DNA from: Clostridiales bacterium | GTDB lineage: Bacteria; Bacillota; Clostridia; Lachnospirales; Anaerotignaceae | Direction: 5' to 3' | NCBI GenBank assembly: GCA_019423725.1 | Contig: JAHZAW010000009.1 | Location: 1 to 30,174, forward strand | Length of the DNA: 30,174 nucleotides | Shown: positions 17,041 through 23,418 of the stretch, piece after piece | How positions within the stretch are numbered: the stretch's first letter is position 1 | Layout: each line of letters opens with the position of its first letter | Translations under genes and position numbers: made by a program | The notes under the pieces: generated by a model | Database searches by the model: none | What the model saw: only the letters and a program-made list of their open reading frames with translations | Told to the model about the DNA's origin: nothing

Positions 17041-17062
17041 AATTATCTCTCCAAAATAAAAT

Positions 17063-17086
17063 TACCCGCCATAAAACAGGCGGGTA
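17063..17086 (-). terminator. Terminator-like hairpin after yerC
   Basis: 8-bp perfect stem TACCCGCC / GGCGGGTA around an 8-base loop, followed on the minus strand by ATTTTATTTT. The start codon of the SLH gene is 22 bases further on, so any transcript of that gene from upstream must pass it. Confidence 0.6.
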
Positions 17087-17096
17087 GAAATACCGA

Positions 17097-17414
17097 TTAC
17101 TGGCCGTTATTTTCTTCAGCTTCCTTCTGAGCGCGTACTCTGTCAATGGCGAGTTTATATCCGTCCATTCCATAGGTGAGCGCCCTGTTGACACGGCTTA
17201 TGGTCGCTGTTGAAGCTCCTGTTTTATCTGCTATCTCAATATAAGTGCACTTTCTGTCAAGCATCTCCGCAACCTGCATACGCTGTGCGATGGCCTGGAT
17301 CTCATGTACAGTGCATAAATCTTCAAATAATTTATAACATTCATCCAGATTCTTCATCGTAAGAATACATCTGAAAAGATTGTCTGTTGCTTCGTTTTTT
17401 ATCTTACTGTTCAT
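17097..17414 (-). CDS. yerC: YerC/YecD family TrpR-related DNA-binding protein
   Basis: 105 residues, all helical. The region AIAQRMQVAEMLDRKCTYIEIADKTGASTATISRVNRAL is the TrpR-type helix-turn-helix, with GASTATISRVNR as recognition helix. The family is named after Bacillus YerC; its target is not established, though the fold is that of the Trp repressor. In Bacillus yerC lies in the same chromosomal neighbourhood as pcrA and ligA, which supports the identification. It is the first gene of a probable transcript yerC-SLH-pcrA-ligA, with a promoter just upstream. The ribosome site (GGGTG) is weak. Confidence 0.9.
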   Translation of the reverse strand: MNSKIKNEATDNLFRCILTMKNLDECYKLFEDLCTVHEIQAIAQRMQVAEMLDRKCTYIEIADKTGASTATISRVNRALTYGMDGYKLAIDRVRAQKEAEENNGQ

Positions 17415-17455
17415 TTATTTTTCACCCGTTCCTGTTTTCTTTTTCCAACAATACT

Positions 17456-17484
17456 ATTTTAACATACTAAAGTTTTAAAGTAAA
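17456..17484 (-). promoter_or_regulatory. Promoter of yerC and probably of the pcrA-ligA run
   Basis: On the minus strand TTTACT (17484-17479), 17 bases, TAAAAT (17461-17456) with TG one base before the -10 box (extended -10). It lies about 40 bases before yerC. Confidence 0.6.
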
Positions 17485-17500
17485 CAATCAGTTGGCATTT

Positions 17501-18214
17501 TCATTTGATTTTTAAAAAATTTTTAAAATTTTCAACGGAACGGTTGATTATAAGCTCCTCTGGGAAATTTATCTCTCGTATGAGCCTTAAAGCATTCTCA
17601 AAACTTCCTATATGTGTGGCAAAATGCGCATCTGAAGCCAGTACCACCGGAAATGCCTTTTTCCTGCAGAGCTCAAGTATCTCGCCTATATAAACTTCAC
17701 TGCCCTTTCTAAAACCATTTGGTATAAGGGATGCGTCATTTATCTCTATGAGAGTTCCTGTCTCCTCGGCTTTATCGACTATGGCTTTGCAGTCGATGGG
17801 ATATCTGGGATCTCCCGGATGGCCTAATATTTTAACATATGGATTTTCCATAACCTTAAGTATGGCATTGGTGTTTTCCTCAAGGGTGCCAAAGGGTATG
17901 CAGGGCGGATGGAGGCTTGCTATGGCATAATCCATCCTTTCCAGATAAAACTTATCCAGATCCACCTTTCCCTCATAGTCCAGTATATTGAGCTCAGCTC
18001 CCATCAATATCTGAAGTCCGTCTATCACCCTTGGTATAGTACTGAAATTCAAAAAGTAGGACGGTTTCGTTCCGCCCTCCATGGCAGGAGCATGGTCCGT
18101 TATGCCTAAAAGCTCAAGCCCTGCCTTAGAAGCATAGGCCGCATTTTCAAGAAGTGTGCTGTACGCATGTCCGCTTGCTATTGTATGTGTATGAACATCA
18201 AGAACAAATTTCAT
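17501..18214 (-). CDS. PHP-domain metal-dependent phosphatase/hydrolase (YcdX type)
   Basis: 237 residues. The metal-binding PHP motifs are complete: HTHTIASGHAYS with His8, His10 and His16; ITDHAP with His41; GAELNI with Glu74; SLHPP with His102; LGHPGD with His132; and SDAHFATH with Asp195 and His197. YcdX-like enzymes hold a trinuclear zinc site and hydrolyse phosphate esters; no substrate can be named. It lies 40 bases behind trmB on the same strand and is likely the last gene of the barstar-trmB unit. I see no clear terminator after it, so transcripts may run into yerC. Confidence 0.88.
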   Translation of the reverse strand: MKFVLDVHTHTIASGHAYSTLLENAAYASKAGLELLGITDHAPAMEGGTKPSYFLNFSTIPRVIDGLQILMGAELNILDYEGKVDLDKFYLERMDYAIASLHPPCIPFGTLEENTNAILKVMENPYVKILGHPGDPRYPIDCKAIVDKAEETGTLIEINDASLIPNGFRKGSEVYIGEILELCRKKAFPVVLASDAHFATHIGSFENALRLIREINFPEELIINRSVENFKNFLKIK

Positions 18215-18254
18215 TGCATTACCTTCTTATCAGTTTCATAATTCATTTAAGTAG

Positions 18255-18896
18255 TTATTTATTTTCGAGCCATCTGGCCTCAAGCCTGTATATGGGCTGT
18301 CCAAGGCCGGAAAATCTTTCTTCGTACTCTGTCATTATATTCCCCTCATATCCACTGTTATGAAGATCAAGGGAAATATTTGAAAGTCTCCAGCCAGTAT
18401 CACAGAACTCATTGAGCGAAGACTCAAAAAATACCGTGTTGTCAGTTTTTAAAAATATTTCCTTATCTCCATTAAGGAGTGTCTTATAAAGGTCAAGGAA
18501 ATGTCTGTGTGTGAGCCTGCGCTTTGCCCATCTCTTTTTAGGCCAGGGGTCACTGAAGTTAAGATATATCCTTGAAAGCTCACCAGGGGCAAAAATATCA
18601 GCCAGAGTCTCAGCGTCTCCCCTTATGAGCGCTATGTTTTTCATTTCAGGAAGCACCTTTCTTGCTGCAATGGCCATTATTGTCGTCTGTCTTTCGATGC
18701 CTATGAAATTTACGTCAGGGTTTTCAACTGCATTCTGCACGATAAATTTTCCCTTGCCGCATCCGATCTCAGCATATATGGGATTATCGTTTCCAAAATA
18801 CTGTTTCCACATTCCCTTATATTTTTCAGGGTCATGCACAAGATGCTCATTTGTTGAAAGCTCCTGGTCTTCCCATGATTTTTTCCTAATTCTCAT
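18255..18896 (-). CDS. trmB: tRNA (guanine-N7-)-methyltransferase, G46
   Basis: Methylates N7 of G46 in the variable loop of tRNAs using S-adenosylmethionine. 213 residues, normal for TrmB. The SAM-binding motif is AEIGCGKGKFIV near residues 41-52, and the family hallmark FSDPWPKKRWAKRRL lies near 119-133. C-terminal YEERFSGLGQPIYRLEA is also typical. AGGAGC lies 7 bases before the ATG, 10 bases behind the barstar gene, so the two are co-transcribed. Confidence 0.96.
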   Translation of the reverse strand: MRIRKKSWEDQELSTNEHLVHDPEKYKGMWKQYFGNDNPIYAEIGCGKGKFIVQNAVENPDVNFIGIERQTTIMAIAARKVLPEMKNIALIRGDAETLADIFAPGELSRIYLNFSDPWPKKRWAKRRLTHRHFLDLYKTLLNGDKEIFLKTDNTVFFESSLNEFCDTGWRLSNISLDLHNSGYEGNIMTEYEERFSGLGQPIYRLEARWLENK

Positions 18897-18906
18897 TTTT
18901 CCGCTC

Positions 18907-19179
18907 CTATTTCGATTCGTGATAAGTTATCTTACTGTTATGTTTTGCCGCAAGTTTAAGCATCTGGGAAAGCACGGTTGCAAATCTTCCAAATTTAAGT
19001 TTCATTCTTTCCCTGTTTATAAAGTTTATCGTAACCGGGGTCTTCATCTCGTCCAGACATTCACCTATGTCATCAAGATTATTTCCGCAGTATTCCGGAA
19101 AGCCCAGCTCTTTTACAAAAACCTCATTTACCTGTGACTTTGCTTCGATTTTTTCTCCGTCAATGGTTATCTCCTTCAA
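18907..19179 (-). CDS. Barstar-family protein (ribonuclease inhibitor fold)
   Basis: A TTG start at 19179 (reading MKEITIDGEKI) fits the family's N-terminus and has GAGGTG 5 bases upstream; the alternative GTG at 19188 overlaps that site. About 90 residues. The signature ELGFPEYCGNNLDDIGECLDEM matches the barnase-binding loop and helix of barstar. Barstar binds and blocks the secreted RNase barnase. No barnase-like RNase is visible in this window, so it may be a lone immunity gene, may inhibit an enzyme encoded elsewhere, or may have another role. First gene before trmB, with its own promoter. Confidence 0.85.
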   Translation of the reverse strand: MKEITIDGEKIEAKSQVNEVFVKELGFPEYCGNNLDDIGECLDEMKTPVTINFINRERMKLKFGRFATVLSQMLKLAAKHNSKITYHESK

Positions 19180-19203
19180 AAATATCACCTCTCATATTTT
19201 TTA

Positions 19204-19232
19204 AGTATAACATAAATCCACGTCATACTCAA
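19204..19232 (-). promoter_or_regulatory. Promoter of the barstar-trmB-PHP unit
   Basis: On the minus strand TTGAGT (19232-19227), 17 bases, TATACT (19209-19204) with an extended -10 TG. The predicted leader is only about 20 bases. Confidence 0.68.
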
Positions 19233-19254
19233 ACTTTTATCCCACTGAATACGC

Positions 19255-19289
19255 AAAAAACTCCACGGGAACATATCCCCGCAGAGTTT
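19255..19289 (-). terminator. Terminator of birA-bioY
   Basis: On the minus strand AAACTCTGCGGGG (19289-19277) pairs with TCCCGTGGAGTTT (19270-19258) using three G-U pairs, 6-base loop, followed by a T-tract. On the plus strand the same positions give mismatches, so it evolved for the minus strand. Confidence 0.82.
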
Positions 19290-19295
19290 ATAAGT

Positions 19296-19826
19296 TTAAA
19301 TATAAGCCTGGGCAAAATTATATTTTCTGAGTTTATAGGATACCATAGACGCACAGGCTATTTTTATGACATCTCCTATAATAAATGGTATTACACACAT
19401 CATAAGTGATTCCATAAGCCCGTTTCCTGTCTGCAGGATAAACCAGGCTGTTCCAAAAACATAAAGCACAACTGTACCTGCAATGAGTGCCAGTGGATAA
19501 ATATACTTTTTAGTATGGTATCGGTCTATTATCATTCCTGCCACAAGAGCGCAGAATATATATCCTATTATATATCCTCCCGTTACTCCAGCCACCTTTG
19601 CCAGTCCTCCTGTAAATCCAGCGAATACTGGAATTCCAAAGGCTCCAAGGAGCACATAGATACATACTGCTATCGTTCCTTTTCTTCCTCCCAGTGATGC
19701 GGCTGCTATATAAACAGCAAATGAAGCAAGTGAGATCGGTATGGGTCCCACAGGAACAGAAAATGGTGAAAAAATACATATCACAGCGGCAAATATGCCT
19801 ATCAATATAAGATCTTTTGTTTTCAT
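19296..19826 (-). CDS. bioY: Biotin transporter BioY (ECF S component)
   Basis: Membrane protein that binds biotin and brings it into the cell, usually with an ECF energising module (EcfA/A'/T) coded elsewhere; none is visible here. 176 residues, six membrane helices. Family motifs: FSVPVGPIPISL near 22-33, the ASLGGRKG turn, LLGAFGIPVFAGFTGG and GGYIIGY. Its ATG overlaps the birA stop (ATGA), so the two are translationally coupled. The pairing of BirA and BioY without biotin synthesis genes nearby suggests reliance on imported biotin, although bio genes could lie elsewhere. Confidence 0.95.
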   Translation of the reverse strand: MKTKDLILIGIFAAVICIFSPFSVPVGPIPISLASFAVYIAAASLGGRKGTIAVCIYVLLGAFGIPVFAGFTGGLAKVAGVTGGYIIGYIFCALVAGMIIDRYHTKKYIYPLALIAGTVVLYVFGTAWFILQTGNGLMESLMMCVIPFIIGDVIKIACASMVSYKLRKYNFAQAYI

Positions 19827-20779
19827 AACTTTATGCTTACCTCCCCTGAATTAAGTTTTTTGAGGCCTTCGGCTGTCCTTACCACCAGAGCAGCGTTATC
19901 ATCTATATCTACCGCTTCAGCCTCATAACTCTGGTTACCATAGTAAACATTTACCTTCCTTCCTATAACATTTGACTTTCTTCTATATATATCAAGGTAT
20001 TTCCTGTTATTTATTCCTTCAGTCATTCCATTGAGATTATTAAGTATCTCACTGGCCAGCTCATTTCTTGACAGTTTTATTCCACTTTCCTTTTCGACCG
20101 ATGATGCAATATCTTTAAGTTCATCGGGAAATTCCAGTCCAAGGGCATTTACTCCTATTCCTATTATGGCATAGTCTATGGAACCGCCTTCAAAATCAAA
20201 TCCAGCCTCAGTGAGTATGCCGCATATTTTTTTGCCATTCATAAATATGTCATTGACCCATTTAATCTGGGTCTCCTTTCCTGACAGTTTATCTATGGCC
20301 CTGGCAACGGCCACGGCTGTATATGAAGTAATAAGGGGCGCAAGCTCGACATTAATTGCGGGCCTGCATAAAAGGCTCATATAAAGGCCTGTGCCCTTAG
20401 GCGAATAAAATTTTCTTCCCAGTCTTCCCCTTCCGCCATTCTGGGTCTCTGAAATAACAACAAGATCACTTTTACCCTTAAGTGCCAGTTCTCTTGCATA
20501 ATTATTGGTGGAATCCACCTCATCAAGTATATAAATATCCAAAGGCCTGTCGAGATTTTTGCCTATGGCTCCAGCGGATAGTTTATTCATACTGTTCATA
20601 TCACCTTTTAGGCAGTATCCCTTATTTGTAACAGCTTCTATCTCATAGCCTTCTTTTCTCAGTTTATTTACAGCCTTCCATATGCTGTTCCTGCTGACAT
20701 AGAGCTTTTCAGCCAATGTCTCACCTGAAATGTATTCGTTTTTTTCCAATTCGCAAAGTACTTCGTCCTTTAATTCCAT
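19823..20779 (-). CDS. birA: Bifunctional biotin-[acetyl-CoA-carboxylase] ligase and biotin operon repressor
   Basis: The ATG at 20779 is preferred over the GTG at 20788: GGGGGTG lies 6 bases before it and contains the GTG. 318 residues. The N-terminal winged helix (about 1-60) has AEKLYVSRNSIWKAVNKLR as DNA-binding helix pair, so it can act as repressor. The catalytic domain has GRGRLGRKFYSPKGTGLYMS (biotinyl-AMP loop), KWVNDIF and CGILTEAG, with a C-terminal SH3-like cap. It activates biotin and attaches it to carrier proteins, and as biotinyl-AMP complex should repress biotin genes such as the downstream bioY. I found no clear palindromic operator. Confidence 0.95.
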   Translation of the reverse strand: MELKDEVLCELEKNEYISGETLAEKLYVSRNSIWKAVNKLRKEGYEIEAVTNKGYCLKGDMNSMNKLSAGAIGKNLDRPLDIYILDEVDSTNNYARELALKGKSDLVVISETQNGGRGRLGRKFYSPKGTGLYMSLLCRPAINVELAPLITSYTAVAVARAIDKLSGKETQIKWVNDIFMNGKKICGILTEAGFDFEGGSIDYAIIGIGVNALGLEFPDELKDIASSVEKESGIKLSRNELASEILNNLNGMTEGINNRKYLDIYRRKSNVIGRKVNVYYGNQSYEAEAVDIDDNAALVVRTAEGLKKLNSGEVSIKL

Positions 20780-20803
20780 GGTTTTCACCCCCGTGTTTGC
20801 ACT

Positions 20804-20832
20804 ATAATAGCAATAAAAAAAGAGATTGTCAA
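20804..20832 (-). promoter_or_regulatory. Promoter of birA-bioY, overlapping the upstream terminator
   Basis: On the minus strand a perfect TTGACA (20832-20827), 17 bases, then TATTAT (20809-20804). The -35 box lies within the descending arm of the terminator of the SLH gene upstream, and the spacer contains its T-tract. Leader about 18-20 bases. Confidence 0.8.
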
Positions 20833-20864
20833 CCTTATATTAAAATAAGGTGACAATCTCTTTT
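20815..20864 (-). terminator. Terminator of the acidic SLH protein gene
   Basis: On the minus strand AGAGATTGTCACCTTA (20861-20846) pairs with TAAGGTTGACAATCTCT (20837-20821), one bulged base, 8-base loop, followed by seven Ts. A strong intrinsic terminator. Confidence 0.87.
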
Positions 20865-20875
20865 ATAATTTTTAA

Positions 20876-21673
20876 TTATGATCTTAAATCCAGTTTATTA
20901 TTTTTAATTTTGCCTTCATCATTTAATACTATGGTTGCTTTATCATCGCCATCGTCATAATCATCATAAAGATTGCCGATGTCATCTATATCCCATGCGT
21001 CATCAAAATAATATTTTACTGATGATGTAGATGTGTCAAGTTTAAGATAACATTTATCACTGTCATAGTCACTATCATATTCAAATGTATCAATGTCAGC
21101 TTCGATCTCTCTTACATAACCAGTTATTGCAACTACTTCGTCATCGTCATTGTAAACGACTGTAACTTCCATTACCTTATCATCATCAAAGGCATCTTCA
21201 AGCTTAGACTTAGTAGAAATAGTTGAATTACCATCTTTAACATTTATTGTCGTAGATGAGTCATAGTCGTATGTATACTTATCATCTATTTCTATTTCAG
21301 AAGAAGAAACATCCGTTAAATCTCCGTCCTTAGTATCACATGTATAAGCAACCGCTTCTGTTATCTCATCATTCTTATCAAGGGTAAGCTCGATATATAC
21401 ATCATCTTCGTCCTTGATGTCACTTACAAAGTCATCAAGTCCATCATCATCTGTATCATACTTTTCTCCGTCAAGCTTAAGTGTATCGATATCGTCAACA
21501 TCAGCAAAACGGAACTCATCATCATCGTTGATCTCGACTTTTGATGTTGAAATGCTTGTTACAAGGCCCTTTTTATCGGATGATGAACTTGAGGTTGTCT
21601 TAAGATCTTCAATTACTATATCAAGTCTTGTGAGCTCGTCATCACTGTCAAGTTTATAGTAATCAACGATCAT
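20876..21673 (-). CDS. C-terminal part of a frameshifted acidic SLH surface protein
   Basis: 265 codons from an internal ATG; the same frame is open further upstream to about 21790 and reads YKDVSITLDDDDIDYDELKD, so the ATG at 21673 is not a natural start and has no ribosome site. The protein is very acidic (rich in Asp) with serine and threonine runs. It contains at least two ~70-residue beta-type repeats (beginning KKGLVTSISTSKVEI and LTDVSSSEIEIDD) like those in the N-terminal part, and DTDDDGLDD, which resembles calcium-binding DxDxDG loops. The stop is 9 bases before the strong terminator. Best read as the end of the gene starting at 22995, separated by a one-base deletion. Confidence 0.75.
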   Translation of the reverse strand: MIVDYYKLDSDDELTRLDIVIEDLKTTSSSSSDKKGLVTSISTSKVEINDDDEFRFADVDDIDTLKLDGEKYDTDDDGLDDFVSDIKDEDDVYIELTLDKNDEITEAVAYTCDTKDGDLTDVSSSEIEIDDKYTYDYDSSTTINVKDGNSTISTKSKLEDAFDDDKVMEVTVVYNDDDEVVAITGYVREIEADIDTFEYDSDYDSDKCYLKLDTSTSSVKYYFDDAWDIDDIGNLYDDYDDGDDKATIVLNDEGKIKNNKLDLRS

Positions 21674-22995
21674 CTGTTCATCGTCATCAAGGTCATTGAA
21701 TGCATCCTTGAGTTCATCATAGTCAATGTCATCATCATCAAGTGTGATAGATACGTCTTTATATAGCTTGTTGAGATAGACTTGATTGCATCCTTATCAT
21801 AATCGCCAGTATCTGTTCCTTCTTTGGCAACTATCTTTGTTACAACATCATCACTGTCAAGGCTGAGGGTAACTGTATAGTTTCTGCCTCCCTTGAACCT
21901 GTTGACAAGTGTAGTAAGTGAACTATTGCTGCCATCTATAGTAACAGTAATGTCACTATCTTCGATATCATATGTTTTGTTTCCGCTGCTTGTCTTAAGA
22001 ACGATCTCATCCTCAGTTATATTGTTGATAGATCCGCTCTTAGTTGTTGTTGATTCAGTTCCTTCTGACATAACGATGATTGTTGTTGCAACACCACCGT
22101 TACATACAGCTACGATTGAATCACCTGTTGAAATTTTTGATACTGATGAAGCTGATCCGCTTACACCTGTAACTGTTGTAGATGCGTTTGTTGTAAATTT
22201 CTGTGTAGTTCCATTTGATGAAAGAGTGATCGAGTATCCGCTTCCTGAACTCGTCTTTTCAGTCACTTTACCTGAATACTGAACTACTGTTCCGGGAGTA
22301 GTGGTTGTTGTACCGCCTCCGGATTTGAGTTTATTATATGTCTTTGTAACAAGTACAGACATTTCAGCCCTGTTGATATTAACCCTAGGGTTAAATTTGT
22401 TGTTTGCATCTCCGACCATAATATTGAGCCTGTTGAGAAGCTCTACATAAGGTATTGATGTAGACGCGATCTGGTCTTTATCTGCGTATGTAAGTGTAGG
22501 TGATGATGAAAGGCTGTATACTTTGCTTAAAGCCTTACCAAATATAACAGCTACATCTTCACGCCTTGCGTTATTCTGTGTTGAACTTGATGCCATAAAA
22601 ATTGAAATATCATTTTTAGAAAGTATCGAATTTTCAAGAGCATAGGCAACAGCATTGTATGCCCAAGAAGGGATATCCTCAGCAGCCATTGTGCTTGTCC
22701 ATTTTGTAACCACTGAAGAACTTACGGAAGTTCCGCTGTAGGAACTCATTATAGCGTACATAAGCTGTACAGCCTCACAATATGTAACATTGTTATTGGG
22801 TTTACAGTAACGCTGTCCATTCTCAACATATCCGGCCATAAGACCAAGGCTGTATGCCTCATCGATATACTGAGCTGCCTCAGGCCAGGGAACTGAATTT
22901 ATATCACTGAAAACTGAAGCATATGCCGATGTCGAACCTAAACCCGATACAGCCATTGTGGCTGCAAAAAATGCGGCAATAAATGATTTTTTCAC
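21670..22995 (-). CDS. N-terminal part of a frameshifted acidic SLH surface protein
   Basis: A GTG start at 22995 has AAGGAGG 8 bases upstream. Signal peptide to about residue 27 (STSAYAS). Three S-layer homology repeats at about 28-225 (PWPEAAQYIDEAYSLGLMAG; IPSWAYNAVAYALENSILS; VELLNRLNIMVGDANNKF), a Gly/Thr-rich linker (GGGTTTTTP), then two ~70-residue repeats starting YSGKVTEKTSSGSGYSITL and KSGSINNITEDEIVL. After DYDKDAIK the frame turns into a Met/Ser/His-rich tail without family character. Inserting one base between 21780 and 21781 restores AIKVYLNKLYKDVSITLDDD and joins the downstream frame into a protein of about 706 residues. Confidence 0.82.
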   Translation of the reverse strand: MKKSFIAAFFAATMAVSGLGSTSAYASVFSDINSVPWPEAAQYIDEAYSLGLMAGYVENGQRYCKPNNNVTYCEAVQLMYAIMSSYSGTSVSSSVVTKWTSTMAAEDIPSWAYNAVAYALENSILSKNDISIFMASSSTQNNARREDVAVIFGKALSKVYSLSSSPTLTYADKDQIASTSIPYVELLNRLNIMVGDANNKFNPRVNINRAEMSVLVTKTYNKLKSGGGTTTTTPGTVVQYSGKVTEKTSSGSGYSITLSSNGTTQKFTTNASTTVTGVSGSASSVSKISTGDSIVAVCNGGVATTIIVMSEGTESTTTKSGSINNITEDEIVLKTSSGNKTYDIEDSDITVTIDGSNSSLTTLVNRFKGGRNYTVTLSLDSDDVVTKIVAKEGTDTGDYDKDAIKSISTSYIKTYLSHLMMMTLTMMNSRMHSMTLMTMNR

Positions 22996-23418
22996 GCTAG
23001 CTTCCTCCTTAAACGTTTTAAATTCATAAAACGGCAGTTAAATTATGAAACCATAACTGTCTTTTAAAGAGTATAAAAAAGCACCCCATTCTTTTATACC
23101 CTGCTATTATTTTAATAAAAATACATAAAATAATCAATAAGGTTAGGGTCATTAAAAAATTAAAAAATTCTTACAATAACCTATTTATTAAAACTTTTGC
23201 CATTTATTAGATAGTCTTGTAAAATTATCTGATTAGACATTATTTTGGTTCCTAATGAAAAAATATACTATGATCTGCATTTTAGTTATATAAAAAATCG
23301 ATAACTGATTATCTATTTTTCCGATATCTATTTACTTCTATATTTTTTTATGTTATGATATGAAAGCTTTATGTCGAAATCGAGACAGTCAATAAATTGG
23401 AACAAGGAGGCCTATCAA
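22996..23418. other. AT-rich intergenic region between the acidic SLH gene and the aminotransferase gene
   Basis: About 420 bases. Near the SLH gene a minus-strand imperfect stem (AAAAGACAGTTA at 23074-23063 region with TAACTGCCGTTTT near 23041-23029) could form in the mRNA leader. Several TATA-like boxes (for example TATACT near 23071-23076) lack a good -35 partner. The plus-strand promoter of the aminotransferase gene lies at 23331-23359. No protein-coding frame is supported. Confidence 0.5.
23331..23359 (+). promoter_or_regulatory. Promoter of the aminotransferase gene
   Basis: TTTACT (23331-23336), 17 bases, TATGAT (23354-23359) with TG one base before the -10 box. About 60 bases before the start codon. 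Confidence 0.55.

Noticed and set aside
20780..20875. A BirA operator palindrome ahead of birA-bioY
   Set aside because: No inverted repeat similar to known biotin operators could be seen apart from the terminator hairpin.
21770..21795. Programmed -1 ribosomal frameshifting in the SLH gene
   Set aside because: No slippery heptamer of the X XXY YYZ type and no obvious stimulatory structure at the junction; a one-base deletion explains the data better.
21414..22282. Two serine- and valine-rich plus-strand frames
   Set aside because: They mirror the repetitive Asp/Thr/Ser codons of the acidic SLH gene on the other strand.
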